A stretch of DNA of 64,000 bases from JACKOB01 sp024234575 (GTDB taxonomy: Bacteria; Pseudomonadota; Gammaproteobacteria; Pseudomonadales; Oleiphilaceae). Below are positions 53,136 through 62,343 of the stretch, one piece after another (the first letter of the stretch is position 1; each line of letters begins with the position of its first letter). The stretch is from the NCBI GenBank assembly GCA_051208035.1, contig JBPJFZ010000018.1, positions 28,649 through 92,648 of the forward strand, given 5' to 3'. Made by a program: the position numbers and the translations under genes. The notes beneath the pieces were generated by a model. It was not told the origin of the DNA, did not search any database, and saw only the letters and a list, made by a program, of their open reading frames with translations.

Positions 53136-53945
53136 TCACGATTTTGGTAACACAAAGTTTGCCTGTAAGCGGAATCGCCAGCCTTCTGGTCCTGTATCGG
53201 GTGATTCAAGCCAATAACCTGTTCCTACCGCCACACTGACCGGTAGAGGTCCCAGCATAACCAATCGGGAAACAGCGATATTTACCGGCACCGACCATTC
53301 CTCTGCTTCCCAGTTGTAGTTTGTCTCGGACTGTAGGGACAATGTCCAGGCACTTGGCCATGTATAAGCGACAAAAGGCTGCACGAAGGTATTGTTAATA
53401 TCTTGCCGTTCATCATTACCTGCAAATGACCATACGTGGTTGGCCAAAGAACCTACCGTCCACGGACCACGAACAGTGAGTGCTACTGCACTCGGGCCTG
53501 CTCCCCATTTCTCGGCTCCCAGCAAATCATCCGTTGCCGTCCGGAGGTAGAAAACTGGGCCGACACCCCAAATAATACCGTTGCTTGGGCTCTTAGGTGA
53601 GGCAAACAAACTGACTGAAATATCACCCAATCCAAACTGTGAGCCAGCGCCGGTAAAAACATCTTCCTGAGAGATAACCGGTACAATCGTTCGGGTAATG
53701 AGATTCCAGTCATGATTCAGCTCAATCGGATATACGGGTTGAATATTGGTCTGTAGTTTCCAACCTTTATCCGCCGCTCCGATATCGCGATCATAGTTCA
53801 TCTGCAGAGGTAGTGTAATTAGTTCTGCCAACGGGTTATTGAGTTCCTGAGCGAGGTCAGCCGCCTCATCCGCCATTGCACTAACAACAAAGCCTAGTAG
53901 TGCAATGACGCTAATGAAACCCTTCGAGAAATTGATTACGTTCAT
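53136..53945 (-). CDS. outer-membrane transporter-like protein (often labelled neuromedin U-like)
   Basis: 269 residues. Signal peptide ends SAMAD. LAQELNNPLAELITLPLQMNYDRDIGA, KLQTNIQPVYPIELNHDWNLITRTIVPV and FGLGDISVSLFASP match a widespread barrel family found in many proteobacteria and annotated as transporter or neuromedin U. It ends in FVLPKS. Heads a run of three outer-membrane genes. Confidence 0.75.
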   Translation of the reverse strand: MNVINFSKGFISVIALLGFVVSAMADEAADLAQELNNPLAELITLPLQMNYDRDIGAADKGWKLQTNIQPVYPIELNHDWNLITRTIVPVISQEDVFTGAGSQFGLGDISVSLFASPKSPSNGIIWGVGPVFYLRTATDDLLGAEKWGAGPSAVALTVRGPWTVGSLANHVWSFAGNDERQDINNTFVQPFVAYTWPSAWTLSLQSETNYNWEAEEWSVPVNIAVSRLVMLGPLPVSVAVGTGYWLESPDTGPEGWRFRLQANFVLPKS

Positions 53946-54075
53946 GTTCCTTCCTATTGTGAGATGTTTCTGTCTGATCGTTGCGTCACAATACCTTCGT
54001 TTTGTGCGGCACCCAAATGCCCTCTAAACACGGCTTCTTCCGAGCCGTACAACCACTATTCGGAAAATTCTCCAA

Positions 54076-54245
54076 TCATTTTGTCGGTTCCAGTTCACCC
54101 GGTCGCCAGCTCTTATCGAACCACGACTCCAGTGGGCCGTAAAGGCGCAGGACCGTGAACCATCCTTAGCCGGGAATGGTCTGAATCCAGTTGCTCTCCT
54201 TGCCTTTTGGTGCTGTCGGCCCGAAATAAACAAACGAATTGTCAT
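54076..54245 (-). pseudogene. C-terminal remnant of a DUF1254/DUF1214 gene
   Basis: On the minus strand this reads SFVYFGPTAPKGKESNWIQT, then IPG-stop-GWFTVLRLYG, then ESWFDKSWRPGELEP, matching the C-terminus of both halves of the protein at 56105-59068 (for example GPTAPKGKESNW and LRLYGPLEPWFD). An in-frame stop replaces the Lys in PGKGW. Only about 50 codons remain. The other bases of the 53946-54330 gap show no gene. Confidence 0.85.
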
Positions 54246-54330
54246 ATTTTCATCCCTGATTATTTTTATTAAAGCTGGTCTAGCCTAAAACAAGTGCTCG
54301 CTGAAATCCAAGCGCGAAACTACTCCTAAC

Positions 54331-56067
54331 TCAAAATTTGTTTACCACTTCTGTTAACGGGTTACCCACCGCACCCGATGGTGGCTTGATACCCAGGAAA
54401 TTGGCCAGCGTCGGTGCCACATCATAGGGAGTAACCGGGCGGCTGATGCGTTGGGCTTTTAATCCGGCACCTGCAAATATCACCGGCACATAGGTATCGT
54501 AGCGCCAGGGTGAGCCGTGAGTTGAGGCCACGGACAGACCATCAAAATCGCTGATAAAGATATTGGGCTCGAACACCACGTAGATATCTCCGGAACGCTC
54601 GGAGTAAAAGTTGTTCTGGATATAACGCATCAGCAGCGTATCCGGCAGGCTGGCGGTGCGCAGTGCCGTGCTGGAAACGGCCGCTGCCACACCGTCAAAC
54701 TTCACCAGTTCCGCGGCTACCGCCCTTTCCACTTCGGCCTGGTCGAGTCCCTTTTTGCGGATCAGGTCGTTATTAAGATACAGGTAGGGATGGGAATAGG
54801 TTTCTATCAATTCTTCACCGATACCAAACCTCTTCTTAAGTGCAGCGAGGGCTGGCGTTTTGTCCAGCGCTTCGGTGTCGAAGTGACGGGCGTGCTGGAT
54901 ACCGTGTTCGTGTAGATAGCCCGGCACTTCCGGCTGACCATGGTCTGCAGAGAGCACAATCAAGGTATTTTTCAGTCCAATGGTGTCATTGATATAGCGA
55001 AACAGCTCTGCCAGGGTGCGATCCAGTCGCGCCAAATTATCTTCTGATTCCAGGCTGGAGGCACCAAACAGGTGGCCGACGTAATCGGTGGAGGAAAAAC
55101 TCACTGCCAGGTAGTCCGGCACAGCGTCCTGACCGAGCTGCTCGTTTGCAATCAACGCTTTGGTGAAATCCAGAGTCAGCTCATCGCCCACCGGGCTGAC
55201 GGTAAGAAACGTCGTGAAATATTTGTTGTCGGCAGCGCTGCCAAACGGGTGGGGGAAAACGCGGCCATAGCCCGGAAAATTGGTCTCATAGATTTTATCG
55301 TCACTTTCCCCGAACAGGTAAGCTGAGGGCTCAAACATCAGCTCCCAGGCTTTGCCGGACCAGGCCTGTGTAGGCTTGTGGGCGTTCCAATCCTGTACCC
55401 ACTTTGGATACTGATCGTAGTAATAACTGGTAGTGACAAATTCGCCAGTCGCCTTGGAAAACCAAAATGCCTTACCCGCATGCCCCGCCAATGGCACCGC
55501 TCCGCGATCTTTGACAGAGATAGCAAACACCTTTGACTGGCCGTGATAATGGACGGCCAGCTCATCACTGAAGGTAGAGCTCATAATGGCATTGGGAGAA
55601 CGGCCATCCACTCCGGCGGCCTTCTGGGTGGGATCCAGTTCGGTGTCGCTGTCAACATCGGCACCAACTGTCAGCAAATGGTAATTTGCATCCTCAATAT
55701 TATAAGCCTGCCGCCCCTTTTCACGGTCAAACCAGACATTGCCGACCATGCCGTGAGCAGCCGGCACTGTCCCTGTCGCCAGTGAAGTGTGGCCGACGAT
55801 GGTCTCTGTGTTGGCGTGCTGATAGTGGGCGTTGCTGTAATACACACCCTGCTCCATCAGATATTTGAAGCCGCCTTTGCCGAAGAGATGGGAGTAGCGC
55901 TCTGGCATATCGCCACGTAAGGCATCGACGGTAATTTGCAGCACCAGTTTCGGGGGCTTATCCGCAGCGATTACATTGGCTGCGGAAAGTAGTGATGAAG
56001 CAATAATAAAACCAGCCGCCCATTTGCCCATTGTGGAGTGGCGGTGAATTAGATTCGCAGTCTGCAT
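54331..56067 (-). CDS. alkaline phosphatase / phosphodiesterase, PafA-like
   Basis: Start ATG 56067 behind AGGAGG; the frame is open to 56313 inside the neighbouring gene but without support. 578 residues: signal peptide ending NVIAA, metal-binding Asp48 in ITVDALRGD, nucleophile threonine in HANTETIVGHTSLATGTVPAAHG, ADHGQPEVPGYLHEH and STHGSPWRYDTYVPV with metal-binding His. This type I phosphodiesterase/alkaline phosphatase fold hydrolyses phosphomonoesters in the periplasm; some relatives act on sulfate esters. Co-directional and 38 bases after the DUF1254 gene. Confidence 0.85.
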   Translation of the reverse strand: MQTANLIHRHSTMGKWAAGFIIASSLLSAANVIAADKPPKLVLQITVDALRGDMPERYSHLFGKGGFKYLMEQGVYYSNAHYQHANTETIVGHTSLATGTVPAAHGMVGNVWFDREKGRQAYNIEDANYHLLTVGADVDSDTELDPTQKAAGVDGRSPNAIMSSTFSDELAVHYHGQSKVFAISVKDRGAVPLAGHAGKAFWFSKATGEFVTTSYYYDQYPKWVQDWNAHKPTQAWSGKAWELMFEPSAYLFGESDDKIYETNFPGYGRVFPHPFGSAADNKYFTTFLTVSPVGDELTLDFTKALIANEQLGQDAVPDYLAVSFSSTDYVGHLFGASSLESEDNLARLDRTLAELFRYINDTIGLKNTLIVLSADHGQPEVPGYLHEHGIQHARHFDTEALDKTPALAALKKRFGIGEELIETYSHPYLYLNNDLIRKKGLDQAEVERAVAAELVKFDGVAAAVSSTALRTASLPDTLLMRYIQNNFYSERSGDIYVVFEPNIFISDFDGLSVASTHGSPWRYDTYVPVIFAGAGLKAQRISRPVTPYDVAPTLANFLGIKPPSGAVGNPLTEVVNKF

Positions 56068-56104
56068 TAACAGATTCCTCCTGGTTGTTGGTTCCGGCAG
56101 TTGA

Positions 56105-59068
56105 TCAATTGACAGGTTCCAGTTCCCCAGGCCGCCAGCTCTGGTCAAACCAGGGCTCCAGTGGGCCATAGAGCCGCAGTACAGTGAACCAGCCTTTACC
56201 GGGAATCGTTGGCGCCCAGTTGGATTCCTTGCCTGCAGGAGGCTTGGGCCCGAACCAGATATTGGTGCTGCCGTCGTCATTGCTCTGCACGGTGCCACTC
56301 TGGCTGCTGACACTGGGGAACGGGGTGCTCGGCGTTTGCAGCAGTGATCGGGTCTGTGGGTCGTAGTTGACGAAAGACCAGAAATCCTTGGCGGGAATGC
56401 CCGCGGGCAGTGTCAGCGAGTAGGTTTTGGAACCATCGAGATAATCGCCATTGGCATCAACAGCGGTGATTGCATACTGCGAGCCGACACCGACAATCTT
56501 CAGCACCATGGCGGGAGTTACAGCAGTGTAGCCATAGTGAAACATGGTTCTGCCGTCGAGGTCACGGGCACCGCTCTCACGCAGGAACTGATAGCTGCCA
56601 CCCACGAAGGCATTGAACCAGCCCGAGTCGTGATAGTAGTAGGCCCGAGGATCACGGGCACGGAACGAGATCGCTCGCGCCGTCGCATTACCCACGGCAA
56701 CCGCTTCCGTGAGGATTTTCTTCATGCGCTCATCAGGCGCAAAGGGTTTGCCTTTCTCGATACCAATGGCAGCCAGCAGGCCAAGAATTTCCGGGCTTAG
56801 GGCCGCCGTCGGCTCACGTTCGATCGTATCTTTAATCTCGTCGTAATAGTTGATGTCGTTAGCGTGAATGGTGTTGTACGCAAGACCAGAGCCGTTGATA
56901 AAACGCATGGTGGCGTCATCGGCTGTTTTGCCCAGAGGATAGATTTTGATGAGATCCTTCGCCGCCTGAACCGCTGGTGCCGGGTCACTGTTAACCAGGA
57001 AGCCACGCCAGAACATCGCGTTGCCGAAGGTACGGGAACGGAAAGTGAAATACCCCTCCGGCACCTCGCCCTCCCAGCCCGGTGGCAGGTAGAGGAATTT
57101 ACCTCCCTTGCCACGATCCGGGCCTGCGTTACCCATATCACTGACGTAGCGCATGTAGGCATCGTTCACCATGCCGAGGGTATTGGGCGGGCTTTCCACC
57201 ACCATTGGTCCATCGGAGAGATCGAGCCAGGTCATGACGTAGACGCTCTCGGTATTTGGGGTCAGGAATAGCGAATGCGCATCCATCAACTGTTCGGTGA
57301 GGATGATATCGCCATTGCGCTCATAGCCTGCGTCCAGGTAGCCCCGATGCACGGCTTCCATAGAACCTGCCGGGATGGTGGTCAGGAAGGCTTCCATACC
57401 GCGCAGGAAGTCGAGGTTGTCGTAGACCAACTGGGTGGTCTCATCGCTGGGGAAACCGTCGAAGAATTCGAGGGTGCCGATACGGGTTTCGACGCGATCC
57501 GGTGTGGTGATGGCAGCCGGGATGACGGTGGCCATTTTGGGCTGGGCATTAGACGCGACTACGGCTGGGATGTCATCCATCCGCTCGATCTCACCGGGCT
57601 GCCAGGTTTTATCAAACCAGGGTTCCAGCGGGCCGTAAAGGCGCAGCACGACGCTCCAGCCTTTGCCGGGAACGGTCTGGATCCAGTTACTCTCCTTGCC
57701 TTTTGGCGCGGTTGGCCCGAAGTAAATATCGGTGGAGCCATCGGCATTGGCGACCATGCCGCGCTCGCTGTTAAGGCTTGGGAAGGCCTGGTCGGTCTGC
57801 AGCATGGAGCGGGTTTGGTTGTCGTACAGTACCAGGGACCAGAAATTCTTCACCGGCACATTGGCCGGAATATGCAGTTTATAGCTGTAACCACCATCGA
57901 ACGCGCGCCCCTGGGAGTCGACCATGGCACCGGCGTATTGCGAGCCGATGCCGACGATTTTGGCAGACATCGCCGGGGTAATACCCGTGGCGTAGTAGAA
58001 GAACAGTGAGCGACCATCCAGTAAGCGGGCGCCTTCCACTTCAAACTCGTGGCTGCCGCCGATAAAGCCGGTCTTCCAGGCACTGTTTTCGAACAGATAG
58101 GCTGCAGGGTCACGGGTTCTGAACACTAGGGCGCGAGCCGTTGCGTTACCCACGGCTGCGGCATCGGTGAGGATATCCGTCATACGCTCATCGGGCGCGA
58201 AGGGCTTGCCCTTTTCAATGCCGATCGCGGCCAGCAAACCGATGTATTCGGGGTCGAGGGCATCCACGGGCTCTTCCTGTAATACCGCGTGTAGCTCTTT
58301 ATAAAAGCTGAGGTCGTTGGCATGAATCGTATTGAAGGACTTGCCAGACACATTGACAAACTTCGTTGCAGGGGGCGCCTTAACCTGTGCCAGTGGATAA
58401 ATGCGGGTGTTTGTCTTCAGGTTGGCAACCGCCGGTTGGGGGTTACCTTCCTGCAGGAAGCCACGCCAGATCAGCCAGTTGCCATAGGTGCGCGAAGTGA
58501 AGGTGTGGTAGCCCGCGGGAACCTCACCCTCATAGCTGGGAGGCAAGATCAGGTACTTTCCACCCTGGCCTTTATCCGGCCCGGCGTTACCCAGGTCGGT
58601 GACGTAACCAAAAAAGAAATCGTCGAGAATGCCTAGGGTGTTGGGCGCGCTCTCCACCACCATGGGCCCGTCTTTCAGATCGAGCCAGGTCACCGCATAG
58701 ACGCTTTCGGTGTTGGCGGTGAGAAACAGCGTGCGGGCATCCATCAGGTTTTCGAAGATCCCCACCGTACCGTCCACCGCACCGACCTCCTTCAGCCCCT
58801 CACGCATCGCGTACAGCGAAGAAATGGGCAGGCCGTCGAGAAACGCACGCACACCACGCTGGAAGTCGAGGTTATCGTAGGTGGCCTCGACAGTTTTCGT
58901 ATCCGGATAACCATCAAAAAAGGTGAGGGTTCCGAGGCGGGTCTCTACCTTGTCAGGGGTGGTAATTGCCTGTGGGACTGGATCGTATTGGACGGGGTCT
59001 GCTTTGTCAGCCTCTGCGCAGGCGCTGAGCAGAGCAATCAGGCCGAGCGATAAAATAACTCGTAACAT
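56105..59068 (-). CDS. lipoprotein with tandemly fused DUF1254-DUF1214 units
   Basis: 987 residues, about double the usual length. Lipobox LLSACAE, then unit 1 (about 30-520) and unit 2 (about 520-987), each with DUF1254 (TPDKVETRLGTLTFFDGYPD / TPDRVETRIGTLEFFDGFPS; LTANTESVYAVTWLDL / LTPNTESVYVMTWLDL) and DUF1214 (YAGAMVDSQGRAFDGGYSY / YAITAVDANGDYLDGSKTY; SNWIQTVPGKGW / SNWAPTIPGKGW). The function of this family is not established. Unit duplication and in-frame fusion are evident, and a third decayed copy lies at 54076-54245. RBS AGGAG. Probably in one operon with the phosphatase. Confidence 0.88.
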   Translation of the reverse strand: MLRVILSLGLIALLSACAEADKADPVQYDPVPQAITTPDKVETRLGTLTFFDGYPDTKTVEATYDNLDFQRGVRAFLDGLPISSLYAMREGLKEVGAVDGTVGIFENLMDARTLFLTANTESVYAVTWLDLKDGPMVVESAPNTLGILDDFFFGYVTDLGNAGPDKGQGGKYLILPPSYEGEVPAGYHTFTSRTYGNWLIWRGFLQEGNPQPAVANLKTNTRIYPLAQVKAPPATKFVNVSGKSFNTIHANDLSFYKELHAVLQEEPVDALDPEYIGLLAAIGIEKGKPFAPDERMTDILTDAAAVGNATARALVFRTRDPAAYLFENSAWKTGFIGGSHEFEVEGARLLDGRSLFFYYATGITPAMSAKIVGIGSQYAGAMVDSQGRAFDGGYSYKLHIPANVPVKNFWSLVLYDNQTRSMLQTDQAFPSLNSERGMVANADGSTDIYFGPTAPKGKESNWIQTVPGKGWSVVLRLYGPLEPWFDKTWQPGEIERMDDIPAVVASNAQPKMATVIPAAITTPDRVETRIGTLEFFDGFPSDETTQLVYDNLDFLRGMEAFLTTIPAGSMEAVHRGYLDAGYERNGDIILTEQLMDAHSLFLTPNTESVYVMTWLDLSDGPMVVESPPNTLGMVNDAYMRYVSDMGNAGPDRGKGGKFLYLPPGWEGEVPEGYFTFRSRTFGNAMFWRGFLVNSDPAPAVQAAKDLIKIYPLGKTADDATMRFINGSGLAYNTIHANDINYYDEIKDTIEREPTAALSPEILGLLAAIGIEKGKPFAPDERMKKILTEAVAVGNATARAISFRARDPRAYYYHDSGWFNAFVGGSYQFLRESGARDLDGRTMFHYGYTAVTPAMVLKIVGVGSQYAITAVDANGDYLDGSKTYSLTLPAGIPAKDFWSFVNYDPQTRSLLQTPSTPFPSVSSQSGTVQSNDDGSTNIWFGPKPPAGKESNWAPTIPGKGWFTVLRLYGPLEPWFDQSWRPGELEPVN

Positions 59069-59212
59069 ATGTTATCTCCTGTTTTAACGGGTGCTGGTGC
59101 CAGGCCTAAACGACTACCACTAGATTTGGCCAATGCCGATGTTCTCGATGTTATGCTGGGTATTGAGATTGAGCGTCTGCAGGGCAAACGATTCTCTTCA
59201 CAGCTAAAATTC

Positions 59213-61039
59213 TCAGTCTTCAAGCGGCGGCACCATGAAATTCTTTGCTGCTTTGAACTTGTCGAACAGTTCAAACAACGCGACTACATCTTTCTTCTTG
59301 CCGGTAAGTTTAACCAGATCAGTATCGATTGCATCTGCCATCGAAGTCAAGCTGAGGTACAGCTTTGCCCAAGTCTCGGAGTCCATTTTCAATACATAGT
59401 CGGACTTACGATAGTAGTTGGCTGGTACCGGAATAAATTCGGCAATCCCTCCTCGCACATGCAAGGCAACTGCGTGATCACCTTTATCGGTGAACACAAA
59501 CTCAAGCACCTTGTCAGTGTTCTCACTCTTCCTAGGGTCGATACGTACGCGAAAATAATCGACGAAGGTCTCCGGTGAGCCGGCAATCGTCGCGGCACCT
59601 GGGGGTACCAGTTTCGGGTATTGCACCTTTCCCTCAAGCGCAAGAGCCTCTGTCAGCAGGAAGGCGCGGGCGATTGAACCGGTGGTGCGATAAGCCATTT
59701 GCCTAAGAAGCTCGGCCTTGATGCCTCTGACCGCTTTGTCCTCCGGCTCCAACAGATAGACGTACTGAATCAACTGCACACCCCAAGCGTATTCTTTACT
59801 GTTGAGCGCACTTTTTGCGGCGGCCACTACTTTTTCTTTGCCACCCATCAGTGCTACCAAACGTTCAGCTTCCTCTTTGGGTGTCATTTTAAACAGTTTA
59901 GTTACATCCCAGTCGAACCAGCCGATCACGTACTGATAGATCGCCTCCGGAAAGTGGGTTGTTTCGCCATAGGATTGCGCGTTTTCCGGTATGTCACGCA
60001 TGTGCTGCGGGATATAAATGGCGTGGCGCAAATCCGCTGGGCCCATACCTGCCAGAATTCCGCGCAGAGTCTGGTCATAGGTCAGTGTTAACTGATCCAT
60101 GTAGCCAGTGAGGCGTTGCATCACCTTCTTCTTGCCGATGATGGCGCGAGCATGGGTGTTGCTGAGAACTTCCGGCTGCAGATCACGAATCACTTTCAGT
60201 CCATTGCGCCATACCAGCGGGTCGCGATACACGCCACCACGCAAAGTGTAAATATTGGGTGTTCCGGGCCAGAAAAAGTTATTCATAACCAACCCCTTTT
60301 CGGGGGCGTAAACGGTCAGGTTGTAATCATCAGAGGTGTACTCGGTAAAAAACTGCAGTTTTACACCTGATACTTCCATTATTTCGCCATCCTGCACCGT
60401 TTTGTTTGCCGGTAAAAACGCGATGGGTTTCCCCAGTTCCAATTTTCCGGAGATGGCAGCATCCGGCCCTTCGGTGGGCATAAAGTTGTTGAATTGAATC
60501 AGCACCCGGGATGTCATTAGCGGTCCGACTTCGGGGATCGCTGAGGGGGAGCCGCCGCCCTTAAGGGCGTTCTCAACCGTCTCATTCAGCATAGGATGGC
60601 CGATGACCATCACATCTTCCGGATTGTCTACCAGCGCGCCAGCACCCAGTGCGTAGTGTGAGTGACTGTAGATGATCACCTTAACCGGTTTGTTGCTGAT
60701 TTTTTTGATTGCCGTTCGAATATGCTCGGCTTCCTCTTTGGTATCGCCGGTGTCATAGACAATCAGGCCATCATTACCTTCGATTACCGTGGTATTGGCA
60801 ATGGAATAGCCACCAATCACCCAGACGCCATCGGCAAGCTTTTCTGTGGTCGGCTCGAGATAGAGAATTTTCGCTGCGCTCGCGGCGACCTCCTCCCGAA
60901 TTACCGCACCGTTTGGAGCGGTGGTCAGTTTCACTTCACCACCCATATAGGGTGAGTGTTCTGTAATTTGCGCTGAAACTGTCGCTCCCATACAGCATAC
61001 ACAGGTTAGGAAAACCTTTAGAATATGCGCTTTTTTCAC
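59213..61039 (-). CDS. alkylsulfatase-like metallo-beta-lactamase-fold protein with altered metal motif
   Basis: GTG 61039 with AAGGAG and a following signal peptide (VKKAHILKVFLTCVCCMGATVSA, ending at about residue 23) is preferred over upstream frames. 608 residues as in SdsA/BDS1 alkylsulfatases: N-terminal MBL domain (GGYSIANTTVIEGNDGLIVYDTGD), dimerisation helices (PKEEAERLVALMGGKEKVVAAA) and C-terminal SCP2-like domain. The usual HxHxDH zinc motif reads HSHYAL (His126, His128, then Ala130 and Leu131), so the Asp and third His are missing. NTHARAI is kept. Activity is therefore doubtful or different. Confidence 0.75.
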   Translation of the reverse strand: MKKAHILKVFLTCVCCMGATVSAQITEHSPYMGGEVKLTTAPNGAVIREEVAASAAKILYLEPTTEKLADGVWVIGGYSIANTTVIEGNDGLIVYDTGDTKEEAEHIRTAIKKISNKPVKVIIYSHSHYALGAGALVDNPEDVMVIGHPMLNETVENALKGGGSPSAIPEVGPLMTSRVLIQFNNFMPTEGPDAAISGKLELGKPIAFLPANKTVQDGEIMEVSGVKLQFFTEYTSDDYNLTVYAPEKGLVMNNFFWPGTPNIYTLRGGVYRDPLVWRNGLKVIRDLQPEVLSNTHARAIIGKKKVMQRLTGYMDQLTLTYDQTLRGILAGMGPADLRHAIYIPQHMRDIPENAQSYGETTHFPEAIYQYVIGWFDWDVTKLFKMTPKEEAERLVALMGGKEKVVAAAKSALNSKEYAWGVQLIQYVYLLEPEDKAVRGIKAELLRQMAYRTTGSIARAFLLTEALALEGKVQYPKLVPPGAATIAGSPETFVDYFRVRIDPRKSENTDKVLEFVFTDKGDHAVALHVRGGIAEFIPVPANYYRKSDYVLKMDSETWAKLYLSLTSMADAIDTDLVKLTGKKKDVVALFELFDKFKAAKNFMVPPLED

Positions 61040-61169
61040 TGGTGATCTCCTTTTCCCTACTGTTAGGGGCAAACCCAATAGCTTTATCATTAGTTTCTGG
61101 CTGCTATCCCAAATAGCACAAAAAACCGTATTAAATTGATGGTGCACTATGCGCTCCGATAAGTTCTTG

Positions 61170-61430
61170 CTACTTGATATAGCCAATATGAATCTTTTCA
61201 ATATTGCCGTTGAAGGCGAACGGCGCACGGTTCATATAATCCAATGCTACGGGTGAGCCAAGGTCCTTGCCGATATCGAAGGTTTCGGAAGCGGTATGCA
61301 CACCCGGTACCGAGCGATCGATTCGCCCCTGCGCTACCTGCTTCCCGTTCACGCTCAAGGTAACAGTCGCCGGTGCCAAACGTTCCATCGTATCGTACTG
61401 AGTAGGCCCAGTACACTCTACCGTGCGATA
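61170..61430 (-). pseudogene. C-terminal stub of an arylsulfatase gene
   Basis: The last ~75 codons, DTMERLAPATVTLSVNGKQV, GRIDRSVPG, SETFDIGKDLGSPVALDYM and FNGNIEKIHIGYIK, match the extreme C-terminus of large arylsulfatases (about 550-770 residues). The catalytic Cys/Ser domain is absent. The frame upstream runs into VGRYRTVE, which resembles the start of Phd antitoxins. The break lies near 61430, next to the toxin-antitoxin genes. Confidence 0.75.
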
Positions 61431-61453
61431 ACGGCCAACTTTCTGTCTAAAAA

Positions 61454-61882
61454 TTAGTCATCTCTTTCAACAACACTAGATTTATTATTTCTAGCATGGT
61501 GTTGAACAGATTGAATAATCTCTTTGATAAGCTTTTCTGGTAATACACCGTAGCTATATAAACCATTGTTGAGCCGCCTGATATCGTAACCAGGCCAGGT
61601 AAATTTATTGAACTCGGTAGTGATCACCCAGGATCTTTCGTTATCTAAACCCAAACGCCTTTTTGTTTCTGCAGGTATCTCTATACCAAACTCTGGTTCT
61701 TCTGGAGGGGTATGTGTGATCGGAAGAACGAACAATACAGTCTTACCGTTTTCGTCTTTTCGATTGAGTAAAACACTGCAAGGTCTTTCTTTTAAGCCTT
61801 CGACCTTCCCTTTTCGATGTTCATTCCACCAAAGATAAGAATATTTGATTACGTGACCAATCCCTGGAATGTTTGTTGCCAT
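61454..61882 (-). CDS. probable PemK/MazF-like toxin
   Basis: 142 residues. IPGIGHVIKYSYLWWNEHRKGKVEGLKERPCSVLLNRK and the VLPITHTPP segment with EIPAETKRRLGLD follow the general plan of MazF/PemK-type growth inhibitors, which cut RNA. It overlaps the upstream antitoxin gene by one base. The exact subfamily is not certain. Confidence 0.75.
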   Translation of the reverse strand: MATNIPGIGHVIKYSYLWWNEHRKGKVEGLKERPCSVLLNRKDENGKTVLFVLPITHTPPEEPEFGIEIPAETKRRLGLDNERSWVITTEFNKFTWPGYDIRRLNNGLYSYGVLPEKLIKEIIQSVQHHARNNKSSVVERDD

Positions 61883-62136
61883 TATTTCACTTCATCATTA
61901 TATAGTTTTGCTTCGGCTGGAATTTCTACCTGCGATAAGTTGGCGAGATCATCATCCGACAGTTCTGAAACATGAAATGCTCTTTCTTCCAGTTCTTGTA
62001 ATCTGCGATATTCTTCTGCTGATAAGAGAACCAAATCTTCACGGCCATGATTAGTAATTACCACAGCCTCTCGATGAGCGATCGCTCGATAACGGCCAAA
62101 TTCTTTTTGAAGTTCGCCTGATGATACTTGTGCCAT
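61882..62136 (-). CDS. Phd/YefM-like antitoxin
   Basis: 84 residues. VSSGELQKEFGRYRAIAHREAVVITNHGREDLVLLSAEEYRRLQEL is the Phd/YefM DNA-binding and dimerisation region; the acidic C-terminus would neutralise the toxin. AGGTG precedes ATG. One-base overlap with the toxin. Confidence 0.85.
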   Translation of the reverse strand: MAQVSSGELQKEFGRYRAIAHREAVVITNHGREDLVLLSAEEYRRLQELEERAFHVSELSDDDLANLSQVEIPAEAKLYNDEVK

Positions 62137-62153
62137 AAAATCACCTAAATACG

Positions 62154-62192
62154 GAATATGTATATTTTATATATTATCCGTATTTTACGGAT
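62154..62192 (-). promoter_or_regulatory. operator palindrome of the Phd-type toxin-antitoxin operon
   Basis: ATCCGTA-TTT-TACGGAT (62176-62192) is a perfect inverted repeat, with a further half-site TACGGAAT at 62154-62161, 18-40 bases upstream of the antitoxin start. Likely autoregulatory. Confidence 0.6.
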
Positions 62193-62201
62193 ATTATCAA
62201 G

Positions 62202-62317
62202 CTATCACATAAGTATACCTGTATGATAGGTTTGGGTAATGATTAAATTTACTATCATATAAATAAAAAAATCATTTATGATAGTAATATATCACCATAT
62301 CTACATTCTTATGATAG
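62202..62317 (+). other. res-like site with three inverted-repeat subsites
   Basis: The octamer TATGATAG or its complement CTATCATA occurs exactly at 62222-62229, 62252-62259, 62277-62284 and 62310-62317, with near matches CTATCACATA at 62202 and ATATCACCATA at 62289. They pair into subsite I 62202-62229 (28 bp), II 62252-62284 (33 bp) and III 62289-62317 (29 bp), with spacers of 22 and 4 bp. Tn3/gamma-delta res has 28-22-34-5-25. Subsite I is centred on GTATAC. It lies directly upstream of a serine resolvase. Confidence 0.75.
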
Positions 62318-62343
62318 TTTAATAGTCTATAAGGTAAGTTATC

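Noticed and set aside
54331..56313. 660-residue form of the phosphatase
   Set aside because: The first 82 codons overlap the DUF1254 gene, look non-native, and the strong AGGAGG plus signal peptide support ATG 56067.
57275..58009. Plus-strand ORF of 244 codons
   Set aside because: It is the reverse of the DUF1254 fusion gene, which has clear homology blocks, signal peptide and RBS.
59069..59578. Plus-strand ORF of 169 codons
   Set aside because: Most of it is antisense to the alkylsulfatase-like gene; no family resemblance.
62222..62317. TATGATAG repeats as a CRISPR or iteron array
   Set aside because: Repeat units are only 8 bp, alternate in orientation and are spaced like res subsites; there are no cas or rep genes.
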